From: an uncultured Clostridia bacterium | Lineage (GTDB): Bacteria > Bacillota > Clostridia > Oscillospirales > Ruminococcaceae | Length of the DNA: 64,000 nt | Direction: 5' to 3' | NCBI GenBank assembly: GCA_947628385.1 | Contig: CANQZS010000001.1 | Location: 1-64,000 of the forward strand | Shown here: piece after piece, positions 24,057 through 32,073 of the stretch | How positions within the stretch are numbered: the stretch's first letter is position 1 | Layout: each line of letters starts with the position of its first letter | Position numbers and translations under genes: made by a program | Notes under the pieces: model-generated | What the model was told of the DNA's origin: nothing | The model's input: only the letters and a program-made list of their open reading frames with translations | Database searches by the model: none

Positions 24057-24982
24057 CGCCTATTACGAATCGCATTAAGCAAGGCTTCATAACCTTGCGC
24101 GTTCGCGTGAACATTGTTTATGAAATACGGGTTTGAAATTCCGTCAGCGCGTTCTATCCACGGCTTAAACCGTTCACTGCCGCCGCCTACGAAAATGCCT
24201 TTTGAAAAAACAAGGTCAATACCGTATTCCGTTAATTTGCGAATCAAATCCGCTATATATAACTCCGCTTCCTGATTGATAACAGGAAGTATCGGGGTTT
24301 TCTCTGATAGCTCCGTGTTTGTCTTTATAACCGTGTCAATTTGGTCTTCGTTTGGAGCGTTTCCGTATTTCTCACGTACCGCCCATGCAATTTTGTTATA
24401 AAGATGAATTAACCCTATATCCAAAGACTGACAAAATTCGGGGTCAATAACGCCTCTGTTAAGCGAAATTATGTCTGTTGTATATCCGCCGATGTCGATT
24501 ATGTAAGACCGGTCAAACTTGCTTATATCACGGAAATCCATGAATATAGCCGCATAACCTTGTGAAAAGACCGTAACATTATCAATCTGTAGTTGATACT
24601 GCTTGTTGTTATATGAAAAACTGATAATGCCGCGATTGCTGAAATACTGCTTGAATTTATCTTTAAGCCGCAGCAGATGTGACGGCGGCAACCCCACACC
24701 AAGCGAGATATGTACCGTTCCGTTTGTATCTGCCTTCCGATAATCAAGCTCTTTCGCTATGGCAAACAGAGTAAGTATGAAATACTCGTCCGTCTGTGTT
24801 TTATCCTGTAAGTACGAAACACGCTTTTGCGAAAGCATATAGTATTTGTTGTTGTACTCCATTACGCCGTGATTGAACGGCATCCGGTCATTTGACTGTT
24901 TCAGTCCCGCAACAAAGATTTGCGAGGCGGTCTTTATACATCTGTTTCCTGTGTCTACTCCGATAATTAACTGTTTCTCCAT
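24053..24982 (-). CDS. parM: ParM/StbA-family actin-like ATPase
   Basis: 309 residues. Actin-fold phosphate loops are clear: GVDTGNRCIKTA near the N-terminus, IIDIGGYTTDI in the middle and GIFVGGGSERF towards the end. ParM proteins polymerise with ATP and push plasmid copies apart. The gene heads a long operon that continues through ParR into the conjugation genes, so segregation and transfer are co-transcribed from leader L4. Length is normal for the family (300-340). Confidence 0.92.
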   Translation of the reverse strand: MEKQLIIGVDTGNRCIKTASQIFVAGLKQSNDRMPFNHGVMEYNNKYYMLSQKRVSYLQDKTQTDEYFILTLFAIAKELDYRKADTNGTVHISLGVGLPPSHLLRLKDKFKQYFSNRGIISFSYNNKQYQLQIDNVTVFSQGYAAIFMDFRDISKFDRSYIIDIGGYTTDIISLNRGVIDPEFCQSLDIGLIHLYNKIAWAVREKYGNAPNEDQIDTVIKTNTELSEKTPILPVINQEAELYIADLIRKLTEYGIDLVFSKGIFVGGGSERFKPWIERADGISNPYFINNVHANAQGYEALLNAIRNRR

Positions 24983-25264
24983 TGTCCTCTACCCTTCTGT
25001 TTCGTTGGAAAATAAAAAAAGGGGCAAAAAGTTACTTTGAATAACTTTTTGCCCCTTCTTTGACAAAGAAAAAAGGAGTAACCGTATACTTTAATACAGT
25101 TACTCCGCTTATTTTCTTTATTAAAAATAAAGCGTTTAGGTCATAAACATACTATACTTATAATTAGGTACAATATCCCTGACCTTTTCCTTCATATCGT
25201 CGTGCGAGAAAGCCGTAAGACTTTTTCACACTACTATTATAACGTATTAAAAATATTATGTCAA
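24983..25264 (-). promoter_or_regulatory. Long attenuator leader L4 (parMR-T4SS operon)
   Basis: TTGACA (25259-25264), TATAAT (25236-25241), 17-bp spacing. The ~250-nt leader has a first hairpin GTGTGAAAAAG/CTTTCTCGCAC (25202-25231), the motif GATATGAAG (complement of 25190-25198), hairpin B GGAGTAAC...GTTACTCC (25075-25106) with U6, and hairpin C with a 14-bp perfect stem GGGGCAAAAAGTTA/TAACTTTTTGCCCC (25021-25055) with U8. Two strong terminators in series stand before the whole transfer operon. Confidence 0.88.
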
Positions 25265-25294
25265 GTAGTTTTGAAAAATTTTTTTATAAAAAAA

Positions 25295-25316
25295 AAGAAG
25301 GTCTTACGACCTTCTT
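25295..25316 (-). terminator. Intrinsic terminator
   Basis: AAGAAGGTC ttac GACCTTCTT with a long U-run leftward; ends the 25343-25618 gene and insulates it from leader L4. Confidence 0.82.
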
Positions 25317-25342
25317 TACTTTGTTTATACTTTTATTTTCGC

Positions 25343-25618
25343 TTATGATTGATTTTTCCATTCGTGAACATTCCCCACGTACATTTCGGTACTGTCCGTC
25401 CTGTCCGCGAAATTTGTTTTAATACACGCATAACGTTTGTCAGGTTGTATTGTTCCGACAGAATCCCATCCGTTTTCCTCTATATCTATTCTAAGCTCTT
25501 CTGTATAACTTTTCTCCAAAGCTTCGATAGCTTCTTCTTCGGTCTCAAACGGATAGACCGAGACTTCCGGGTCAAACGAATACGTGAAGATTAACGCATA
25601 ATTTTTCTTGTTTTCCAT
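25343..25618 (-). CDS. Small acidic hypothetical protein
   Basis: 91 residues, own promoter and terminator, ribosome site GGAGAG. Pattern EEAIEALEKSYTEELRIDIE then ENGW, KRYACIK and DSTEMYVGNVHEW suggests a compact alpha/beta domain. I have the impression of similar small proteins in gut phages and plasmids but cannot name a family. Being independently and strongly expressed suggests a regulator or inhibitor; that is speculation. Confidence 0.65.
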   Translation of the reverse strand: MENKKNYALIFTYSFDPEVSVYPFETEEEAIEALEKSYTEELRIDIEENGWDSVGTIQPDKRYACIKTNFADRTDSTEMYVGNVHEWKNQS

Positions 25619-25635
25619 TTTTTCATCTCTCCTTT

Positions 25636-25673
25636 ATTATACCTCAAACCTCCCGATTTTCAAGAGGTTTGAG
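25636..25673 (-). promoter_or_regulatory. Promoter inside an inverted repeat
   Basis: TTGAAA (25658-25663) and TATAAT (25636-25641), 16-bp spacing. CTCAAACCTC (25643-25652) and GAGGTTTGAG (25664-25673) are perfect inverted arms overlapping the core promoter. The same layout with different arms is found at 43979-44024. Confidence 0.75.
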
Positions 25674-25684
25674 CAAATAACCCC

Positions 25685-27070
25685 TCATATAGAGGAGTTA
25701 TTTTTGTTCTGTCTTTGTGTTAGTAAAAAATCATCTATACCTTTTATCTCCGGTGCAGACCACTCAGGACAGTCATAGCCGTGCTTATATAGCATTTGGG
25801 TGTTTTTTTCGACCGCATAAAATAAATTTGGAGACGTGAGTGTTACATACATATTATGTGAGCTCATTATATCAAGCTGCTTGCTTAAAACATCACATAC
25901 AGCCTGTTTCCCCCAATAAAGGCAACTGTATTCGTATCCGTTGTCCTTTATAATCTTACGCAGCGTTTTACTCGCCTTTGCAACGTGCGGGTTTGTAACC
26001 TTATCCATATCCAAAGCATTGACGATAGTCTTAACGCCGCTGCTTTTTATTTCCTTCAATACCTTGTCAAGCATTGAAGTAGCACTAACGCCGAGAATGG
26101 CGATATATGCGATATTCGGATTGTTATTAAACGCCGCCGCAACATCAGCTTTCAAAGCACCCTCCGTTAAACGGATAACGGTATTCGGTCCAAGCTCCGG
26201 GTTATTCATGGGGAAATGTATTCTGCACTGCCCCACCGTTCCCGAATTGAAACCGGAAGATGAATTGGTAATATACCGTAAACGTCCGCTGTCTGTACGA
26301 ACTTGGAAATTGACTATCTCGCCGTACTGGTTACGCACCGGAATCAGTATGCCCGGTGTGTATCTGAAACACCAAAAATCCGATACCTTGAAGAAGCCGG
26401 GGACGTTATCGAGAGGGATATTTAAGTGGTTATATAAATATGTTCCTATATATATACCCGCATAAATATTTCTTTTCAACATCGTCTTTAACTCCGGTTG
26501 TTCTGCGTAGAGAACGTCAAAGTCCATATCCATGAACTTCTCCAAAGCAGCCGGTTTCTTCTTTGGCAGTGAAAAGAGCTCCGGCAGAGTCCGATATTCA
26601 TTTGCCTGTATATCTTCCTCTGTAAGTCCTCTGCTGAGAAGCTTTTCCTTATGTTCTTTTCTAAGTGATAATTTTGGAATGTCAATCAATGACGAGTATA
26701 TCGTATCAAGCTGACTGTCCGTAAGATGTGACGTATCATCAATCGGTGTTTCTTTCTTGCGCGTGGTTTGGCGAACATTATCGGTCGTACCGAGACGCTT
26801 ATTTATCTCTCTTAACGCTTTCCGACCGGCTTCTTTGGTGTATTTCTCAACGCCCAATCCGAATCGGGTATATAAGGCGAGAGTCCCGCCGTGTTCATCA
26901 CATTTGACGCATCGCCATGTACCCTTGGCAATGTTGATGTTCAAGTGATAACCGTCTTTATCGCAGATAGGGCATTTAACATAGAATGAATTTTTAGAAC
27001 GTGCTTTTGGCGCACGCTCTAAACCTAATATGTCCGCTACTTGGGATATGGTAAAATCCATGTCAATCAT
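25685..27070 (-). CDS. Primase-like protein: zinc finger plus Toprim/DUF3854 region
   Basis: 461 residues. Residues ~25-65 form a CHC2-type primase zinc finger (FYVKCPICDKDGYHL ... GTWRCVKCDEHGGT). The C-terminal part has a Toprim-like nucleotide-handling core (RLTEGALKADVAAAF ... AILGVSATS ... IVNALDMDKVTN), as in DUF3854 proteins of plasmids and phages. It probably primes DNA synthesis for replication or for the transferred strand. The start overlaps the preceding stop by 4 bp. No helicase domain is fused. Confidence 0.82.
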   Translation of the reverse strand: MIDMDFTISQVADILGLERAPKARSKNSFYVKCPICDKDGYHLNINIAKGTWRCVKCDEHGGTLALYTRFGLGVEKYTKEAGRKALREINKRLGTTDNVRQTTRKKETPIDDTSHLTDSQLDTIYSSLIDIPKLSLRKEHKEKLLSRGLTEEDIQANEYRTLPELFSLPKKKPAALEKFMDMDFDVLYAEQPELKTMLKRNIYAGIYIGTYLYNHLNIPLDNVPGFFKVSDFWCFRYTPGILIPVRNQYGEIVNFQVRTDSGRLRYITNSSSGFNSGTVGQCRIHFPMNNPELGPNTVIRLTEGALKADVAAAFNNNPNIAYIAILGVSATSMLDKVLKEIKSSGVKTIVNALDMDKVTNPHVAKASKTLRKIIKDNGYEYSCLYWGKQAVCDVLSKQLDIMSSHNMYVTLTSPNLFYAVEKNTQMLYKHGYDCPEWSAPEIKGIDDFLLTQRQNKNNSSI

Positions 27071-27360
27071 GCCCCTTTCATGCCGTTTTCCTTATCTTTT
27101 AACAACTTTACTTCTGCTATCATGTCCGAAGTAAGCATTGACTCATCGCAAAACTGTGCGACTTCTGCCGGCTCATCTATATATGGAATTACGCTCCAAA
27201 GGAATCCGGCAAGTTGGTCTTTTGAGTAATTCTTGTTTACCAGACCATATCCGATAAGGTTCTGCAGAAAAGCAGTCGCAATACCGCTGCCGACAGCAGA
27301 AATTTTATTGTTGCGATACCAGTTGATAAAGGCTTCTTTATTGAAAAACTCTGTATTCAT
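27067..27360 (-). CDS. Hypothetical protein
   Basis: 97 residues, ribosome site AAGGAGG, 4-bp overlap with the primase-like gene. It is mostly helical with KEAFINWYRNNKISAVGSGI and DQLAGFLWSVIPYIDEPAEV. No domain recognised. Coupling to the primase suggests a replication accessory. Confidence 0.6.
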   Translation of the reverse strand: MNTEFFNKEAFINWYRNNKISAVGSGIATAFLQNLIGYGLVNKNYSKDQLAGFLWSVIPYIDEPAEVAQFCDESMLTSDMIAEVKLLKDKENGMKGA

Positions 27361-27378
27361 GATTTTCTCCTCCTTTTA

Positions 27379-27792
27379 TTACGCCGATTTCTTGACTTCA
27401 CGATAGTATTCGGAATAGTACACCATGTGCATTATAAGGTGGAGATGATTTATCTCATCCCTTATCCCCTCGAATACCTCATAGCAGCCTTTCATACTGC
27501 GCGGCAGTCCTACAACGTTACCGTGACCGTTTTTATCCAGAAACGGCATTGTTTCTTTTGAAACGTCGAAGTATAAGAAATTATCGTGTATCCGGCTAAG
27601 CAGTATTTCAGGCATAACAGATATGTCGATGTCTATTCTGTAATACTTCCCTGTATTGCCTATTTCGTGATAAAGGATATACGGAATTTTATCACTGCCT
27701 TTTTCACAGTTGCCTTTCATATATATCCAATCACAATTCTTATAGGTCACAGCCGCGTCAAGCAGCTTTAAGTTTATCTGTTCGTATGTCAT
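27379..27792 (-). CDS. Hypothetical protein
   Basis: 137 residues, good ribosome site (AAAGGAGG), in the recombination/primase operon. Alternating hydrophobic pattern suggests alpha/beta fold; His- and Tyr-rich C-terminus (NHLHLIMHMVYYSEYYREVK). I do not recognise it. Confidence 0.6.
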   Translation of the reverse strand: MTYEQINLKLLDAAVTYKNCDWIYMKGNCEKGSDKIPYILYHEIGNTGKYYRIDIDISVMPEILLSRIHDNFLYFDVSKETMPFLDKNGHGNVVGLPRSMKGCYEVFEGIRDEINHLHLIMHMVYYSEYYREVKKSA

Positions 27793-27811
27793 GTTTATAA
27801 CCTCCTTTTCC

Positions 27812-27842
27812 TACGCGAGCGGTAAGAAATACCGCCCGCGCA
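27812..27842 (-). other. Intra-operon GC-rich hairpin
   Basis: CCTGCGCGGGCGGTA pairs with TACCGCTCGCGTAGG (two non-Watson-Crick positions) around a short loop, between the 27855 and 27379 genes in leftward reading. No U-run; likely a stability or processing element. Confidence 0.55.
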
Positions 27843-27854
27843 GGAGTAAAAAAA

Positions 27855-28583
27855 TTACATATTTGCGAGAATAATCTCCGCAGCTTTCTTGTATTCGGGG
27901 TGTTTCGCCGAGTTATACTTTGTCGCAAGGAACTTTATATAATCGGGGTTCTGACCGTTTATCTCACCGAGCGTCTGACCGTAATACTGACCTCTGATAG
28001 CTATAACGAGTTTCAAAGCGTCTTCCAGGGTTTCGGGAAGTTTCGGTGCTTCAGCCGGTTTTCTTGCCGCTGTGTTTGCTGTTCCCTTCTGCGCCGGAGT
28101 TTTTACTGCCGGTGTGTTGGGAACGAGCGGGTTATTTGCAAGCTGCGGAACAGCCGGAATACCCGCATCACACGGTATAGGTTCGGGATTGTCGCCGTAG
28201 CAGTTAGCCGTACCGAATCCTGCGTTTGCAAGTGCGCGACCTTTAGCCGACGTACAAGCCATTTCGATAGCCTTTTCCGTATCACCGGAGAATACACAGC
28301 TTCCGCTGCTCTTACTGATAACGTCACCGTTCATGGTGATAACACAGGTAGCCTTGAACAAGTTGAGCTTTTCGATAAACTCAATTTGTGAATCGTCGAT
28401 AACACCGACAATATTATTTTCGGTGCAGTAAACCTGAAACCAAAGCACTCTGTCCTGAACTAACAGATACTTACGTACCTCGCCGTTCTTATCAGCGATG
28501 TCGATAAGATATGAAGCCGGGGAGAATGAGCATTTACGTACTCCATACTCCTTAATCTCTGTTTTTTCGTTTTTCTTTGTCAT
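27855..28583 (-). CDS. Rad52-like single-strand annealing protein candidate with ExoX-type tail
   Basis: 242 residues. Residues 1-125 have the size and the end motif of phage/plasmid annealing proteins: EKAIEMACTSAKGRALANAGFGT resembles the TKAIGRAL-type segment of Rad52/Sak families. A Pro/Ala-rich linker follows, then a ~45-residue C-terminal module (QTLGEINGQNPDYIKFLATK) resembling the small domain at the end of ExoX-like exonucleases. With YqaJ exonuclease and SSB elsewhere on the element it would form a recombination set. The annealing assignment is inference from short motifs. Confidence 0.6.
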   Translation of the reverse strand: MTKKNEKTEIKEYGVRKCSFSPASYLIDIADKNGEVRKYLLVQDRVLWFQVYCTENNIVGVIDDSQIEFIEKLNLFKATCVITMNGDVISKSSGSCVFSGDTEKAIEMACTSAKGRALANAGFGTANCYGDNPEPIPCDAGIPAVPQLANNPLVPNTPAVKTPAQKGTANTAARKPAEAPKLPETLEDALKLVIAIRGQYYGQTLGEINGQNPDYIKFLATKYNSAKHPEYKKAAEIILANM

Positions 28584-28604
28584 AATTCTTTCTCCTTTCT
28601 TTTA

Positions 28605-29462
28605 TTAAGTACGGTTGTTTTTCATAGCAAGCCGTTCTTCTTCGCGTCTTTGCAAACCCTGCTGAACAAGAGGAATACACGTGGTATTCTCCCAGATTTC
28701 GATGTATCTGGTAACACTGTGCATCATGCGGAACATATCCTCATCACTGACGTTGATAGCCGCTTCCGTTACGACGTTAAACTTTTTGGAGTCGTATGCC
28801 GTAGCTCCGTTCTGCTGCTCTTTGACAGCGGCAATACCATTGGTAATTTTGATGTACCACGGATAGTTGCTGACCTGTCCGTCACTGCGTATTGGCGTGT
28901 GGGTTATGCTTAATTTTGTCACAGGCGCAGTCCCCATTGTTCTGTTTATTTGATAAACATTAACTCTGTCCTGCGTATGTGTAAAATCAGGCTGCCCCGC
29001 CTCTGACACTTTGGAGTTGAGAACTTCCTGAAATACCTGCTTGTACTCCTGCCCTACCTGCAAAATGTTGTCGGCTGTAACGCCTTTTTCGGATGTAGCA
29101 GCCTTATACAGATTCTGCAGGTTCTTATAGGTGCCGTTAAGCATCTTAACAACTCTCTCCGACAAGACATAACCCGACTTCGTAGGCTCGGATTTAGAGA
29201 TAGTCTGCTTCGCAGCTTTATACAGCCGATAAATCGTGTCAATGCTAAGATTAGCCTTCGCAGTAACACTTTTATCGCCGGTTCCGTTGGAATAGTCGCA
29301 GATATGACACAAGATAGTGCTTTTGGGTGCATGATGTCCGCCTCCGCTGCCGTGAAGATTTGCGTAGTCTTCAATGTTCGCGGGAATTAGGTTGTCGCAA
29401 AAGTCAATGACTTTGTTTTTGCCGTTTGTTTTTGTGATGTTTGTACTGACAAAATTTGCCAT
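28605..29462 (-). CDS. Hypothetical protein, first gene of the recombination/primase operon
   Basis: 285 residues with no membrane segment. An N-terminal GSGGGHHAPKSTILCHICDY stretch carries His and two Cys that could bind metal. The middle is helical (DTIYRLYKAAKQTI, ERVVKMLNGTYKNLQNLYKA). The C-terminal third has YPWYIKITNGIA and a helical end with basic residues. No family recognised. It is expressed behind leader L5 and precedes the annealing protein, so a DNA-related role is possible. Confidence 0.65.
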   Translation of the reverse strand: MANFVSTNITKTNGKNKVIDFCDNLIPANIEDYANLHGSGGGHHAPKSTILCHICDYSNGTGDKSVTAKANLSIDTIYRLYKAAKQTISKSEPTKSGYVLSERVVKMLNGTYKNLQNLYKAATSEKGVTADNILQVGQEYKQVFQEVLNSKVSEAGQPDFTHTQDRVNVYQINRTMGTAPVTKLSITHTPIRSDGQVSNYPWYIKITNGIAAVKEQQNGATAYDSKKFNVVTEAAINVSDEDMFRMMHSVTRYIEIWENTTCIPLVQQGLQRREEERLAMKNNRT

Positions 29463-29648
29463 GTATTTTTACCTCCTTTATAAAATTTGTTGTGTGTGTA
29501 TAGAAAAAAAGACAACGAAAATATATATAATTCGCTGTCTTTTAACTTGGGGAAATAAAAAAAGAGAGAAAGTATACAACTTTCCCTCTTAAAAATAAAG
29601 CTTCATATCTTTATGATTTTATTATATCACTTTTTCAGTATTTGTCAA
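29463..29648 (-). promoter_or_regulatory. Attenuator leader L5
   Basis: TTGACA (29643-29648), TATAAT (29621-29626), 16-bp spacing. Hairpin A ATAAAG/CTTTAT (29595-29614) presents ATATGAAG; hairpin B AGAGGGAAAGT/ACTTTCTCTCT (29563-29589) with U7; hairpin C GACAaCGAA/TTCGcTGTC (29511-29539) with U7. Confidence 0.85.
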
Positions 29649-29700
29649 TCATTTTTTTAGCTATACAATTTGAACAAATACAGCCTTTCAAGATTAAATA

Positions 29701-29761
29701 AAGTTTATACATTTTTTCATCAAAAAAACGTGAAAAAAGTCCTATCTAATATATAGGGGGA
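29701..29761 (+). promoter_or_regulatory. Class 2 upstream core, copy 2 (plus-strand operon)
   Basis: AAGTTTATACA, then TTTTTTCAT caaaaaaac GTGAAAAAA (imperfect dyad), then CCTATctaatatATAGG and a G-run. Shared with 14875-14925 and 58160-58226, in both cases upstream of an operon. Divergent from leader L5 with ~50 bp between. Confidence 0.62.
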
Positions 29762-29778
29762 GTTAAAGAGAAAAAAGG

Positions 29779-29900
29779 TTCGTAGGCTTTTTTGAGTGAC
29801 CTATCAATATCGACCGGCTTATAAGCTTATAAATAGAACAAAAAAGTCCTTTCCTTAATTTTTTGTTATCCCGATAGGTCGCTCCAAAAAGCGTATGAGC
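29779..29900 (+). ncRNA. Structured leader stem of class 2 operon, copy 2
   Basis: TTCGTAGGCTTTTTTGAGTG plus ACCTATC (29779-29805) pairs with GATAGGTCGCTCCAAAAAGC plus GTATGAG (29873-29899) with few mismatches, enclosing a ~67-nt loop that has its own TTATAAGCTTATAA palindrome. The same outer stem recurs at 57575-57680 and, with compensated bases, at 58037-58155. Confidence 0.65.
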
Positions 29901-29902
29901 TT

Positions 29903-29978
29903 TATGTAGGGGTGGGACAACCCGAATTTAAGCTCGATGTAAAGCGAGAAGTTGTATATGTATAACAGTTCACTGTGA
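29903..29978 (+). repeat. Structured RNA repeat B, copy 6
   Basis: The only plus-strand copy, again sense to its operon: TAGGGGTGGGACAACCCG, GCTCGatgtaaaGCGAG, GTTGTATATGTATAAC, then AGTTCAC. Follows the structured stem and precedes the first gene. Confidence 0.75.
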
Positions 29979-30034
29979 CGGATTTGCATACAGCAGTCCA
30001 CTGTACATTTCCATTGCAAAGGAGAGGGTTTACA

Positions 30035-30262
30035 ATGAAAACAGAAGAAAAGAAGATACAGGGTATAACGCGCATAGTCGATGAAGTTATTGCCACGCTT
30101 GTGTTTGTGGCGGTCGGACTATGGATAATGACGATGTGGTTGTGTATGAACACGACCTTTAACGTTATAAGCTTCATTATAGCGTTTTTGTCCGTGACAC
30201 TCTCAATTATAACAGAGGTTGTATGGGACAGAAAATTAAAAAATTGCGGATATAAGGAATGA
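30035..30262 (+). CDS. Small two-span membrane protein
   Basis: 75 residues from the ATG at 30035 with GGAGAGGG upstream; a longer in-frame start at 29975 would fall inside the leader repeat. Two hydrophobic segments (IATLVFVAVGLWIMTMWL; NVISFIIAFLSVTLSIITEVVW) and basic ends. First gene of the plus-strand operon. Function unknown. Confidence 0.65.
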   Translation: MKTEEKKIQGITRIVDEVIATLVFVAVGLWIMTMWLCMNTTFNVISFIIAFLSVTLSIITEVVWDRKLKNCGYKE

Positions 30263-30273
30263 GGGGAAAGACA

Positions 30274-31101
30274 ATGAACAAGACAAAGATTGAGTGGTGT
30301 GATGCAACATGGAACCCTGTTACCGGCTGCCGGCATGGGTGCGATTATTGTTATGCTCGCAAACTGGCAAAGCGGTTTTCATACGACGGTCAGGAGCGCG
30401 ATGCTTCAATGGAATTGCAGAGCAAATGGTTACACGACTCGGCAGCGTTGAAGTCGGGAGTGGGAAATACAGTCTTGGAATATCCGGTCAACCTTACAGA
30501 TGGACGTGTTGTACCTTATCCGTTTGACTTTGCGCCGACGTTCCATCGTTACCGTCTTAATGAACTGGCACACATGGCAAAGCCGAGGAACATATTCGTT
30601 TGCAGTATGGCAGACCTTTTCGGCTCTTGGGTGTCTGAGGAATGGATAAAAGCAGTGTTTGAGGCTTGCAAGCAAGCTCCACAGCATCGTTATCTGTTCC
30701 TGACGAAAAACTCAAACAGATACATTGACCTCGACAATAAGCGTATCTTGCCGTGGTCGGAGAATTTTTGGTTTGGTACGACGGTAACTCGCCCGACCGA
30801 CGAGTTTACATGGTTTGAGGGTAGGAAATATCATTGGTTTTTATCCATAGAGCCTATGCTCGAACGGTTTGGACCTATATCGGGAATGGAACATCTGCCG
30901 GAATGGATAATCATCGGCGCAGAGACAGGCAACAGAAAAGACAAGGTTGTTCCCAAGAAGGAGTGGGTAGACGACATTGTAGACTTCTGCGACAGATACA
31001 ATATCCCGTTATTTATGAAGGACAGCCTTGTGCCGATAATGGGCGAGGAAAACATGCGCAGAGAGTTTCCATGGGAAAAGGCAGGTGATAGTAATGAATG
31101 A
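30274..31101 (+). CDS. DUF5131 (phage Gp37/Gp68-like) three-cysteine protein
   Basis: 275 residues from the ATG at 30274 (GAGGGG site). It opens with the hallmark KIEWCDATWNPVTGC ... CDYCYARKLAKRF; three spaced Cys resemble a radical-SAM iron-sulfur motif, though activity is unproven for the family. Conserved FVCSMADLFG, FLTKNSNRY and FGTTV segments follow. Such proteins are frequent in phages and mobile elements, often near DNA modification genes. The family is clear, the reaction is not known to me. Confidence 0.85.
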   Translation: MNKTKIEWCDATWNPVTGCRHGCDYCYARKLAKRFSYDGQERDASMELQSKWLHDSAALKSGVGNTVLEYPVNLTDGRVVPYPFDFAPTFHRYRLNELAHMAKPRNIFVCSMADLFGSWVSEEWIKAVFEACKQAPQHRYLFLTKNSNRYIDLDNKRILPWSENFWFGTTVTRPTDEFTWFEGRKYHWFLSIEPMLERFGPISGMEHLPEWIIIGAETGNRKDKVVPKKEWVDDIVDFCDRYNIPLFMKDSLVPIMGEENMRREFPWEKAGDSNE

Positions 31102-31555
31102 TATAGCTGCAATAACTGTTATAATCATTATTCTCGTTTTAGCGATAATAGCCTGCTGTGTCATAAAAGAGTTTACCTCTGTGGGGAAGAAGCTAAAAGT
31201 AGAACGTATATTGAAAGTTATAGGGACTGTGTGTTGTATAGGAATAATAGCAGCATTGATAACAGTGGTAACTATAACCGATAGAAATATGAAAGAACAA
31301 AACAAAGATAAAATGATTGTAACTGTAACACCCACAGTGCAAACAGAACAGATAACTTCCTATGATGAGATATACATATATGGCTACAAACCTGACGGAA
31401 CGCTCTATGAGGGCAGCGGCGAAAAGAAGTATGACGTATACAGTACGGGGAGTTTTAATAATACTTGCATAAAAGTCAGATGTACTGTTGAAGACGCAAA
31501 TAATCTTTTGGAAATGGCGCGGGAATGTAATATTGAGATAAAAAAGGCTGAATAA
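31094..31555 (+). CDS. Membrane protein of a local paralogous family (paralog 1)
   Basis: 153 residues from the ATG at 31094, overlapping the previous stop (ATGAATGA). Two N-terminal membrane spans, then a ~75-residue soluble domain: DEIYIYGYKPDG, LYEGSGEKKYDVY, KVRCTVEDANNLLEMARECN, IEIKKAE. The same domain appears at 37633-38070, 38072-38542 and twice-like in 38573-39214. No known family recognised. With the N-terminus in the membrane the domain faces either side; the paucity of Cys pairs gives no hint. Confidence 0.75.
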   Translation: MNDIAAITVIIIILVLAIIACCVIKEFTSVGKKLKVERILKVIGTVCCIGIIAALITVVTITDRNMKEQNKDKMIVTVTPTVQTEQITSYDEIYIYGYKPDGTLYEGSGEKKYDVYSTGSFNNTCIKVRCTVEDANNLLEMARECNIEIKKAE

Positions 31556-31579
31556 GTAAAACAGAAAGGATTGATTAAA

Positions 31580-32041
31580 ATGCAAAGTGAGGCAATTATA
31601 ACTGCCATAAATGCGCTTGCCGAGAAGGTTGGCATAGCAGTTGACTGGACATCATCGAATATAGTTCCTTGTGTACAGGAAATCGCAAATAAGTACGTCG
31701 CGATGAAGATAACGTCCTCGTATGTATGGTTGGGTATAGGAATTATTTGTATAATAGCCGCACTTGTCTTTTTGCTTATAGCGAATAGACAAAGCAAAAG
31801 TTTCGACAATTATTCTCAACAATGTCGTCAAGCGAAAAAAGAAAACGCTGACGATGAAGATTTGAAAATGTTATGCAAAAAACGTGACAATGCGAAAGAA
31901 CTTGCATATTGGTATTATTTTGTAGCCACTTTATTTGGTATCGGCGGAGTTGTGATAATAATACCAACAATATTTACTTTGGTAAAATATTATATGGCTC
32001 CCGAAATACAGGTAATTGAATATATACAGTATTTGATGTAA
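31580..32041 (+). CDS. Two-span membrane protein, unknown
   Basis: 153 residues from the ATG at 31580 (AAAGGA site). An amphipathic N-terminus (IITAINALAEKVGIAVDW), span 1 (VWLGIGIICIIAALVFLLIA), a charged ~50-residue cytoplasmic loop (RQAKKENADDEDLKML), span 2 (FVATLFGIGGVVIIIPTIFTLV) and a short tail. Holin-like in outline, but nothing else supports a lysis role. Confidence 0.65.
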   Translation: MQSEAIITAINALAEKVGIAVDWTSSNIVPCVQEIANKYVAMKITSSYVWLGIGIICIIAALVFLLIANRQSKSFDNYSQQCRQAKKENADDEDLKMLCKKRDNAKELAYWYYFVATLFGIGGVVIIIPTIFTLVKYYMAPEIQVIEYIQYLM

Positions 32042-32073
32042 TTCATCAAATTCTTGAAAGGAGAAAATGAAAA

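Noticed and set aside
28605..29462. First gene of the primase operon as RecT
   Set aside because: Length and position are suggestive, but I see no RecT/Bet motif, so it is left as unknown.
31580..32041. Two-span protein as a phage holin
   Set aside because: Long charged loop and no endolysin or lysis context; placed between a small membrane protein gene and a sliding clamp gene.
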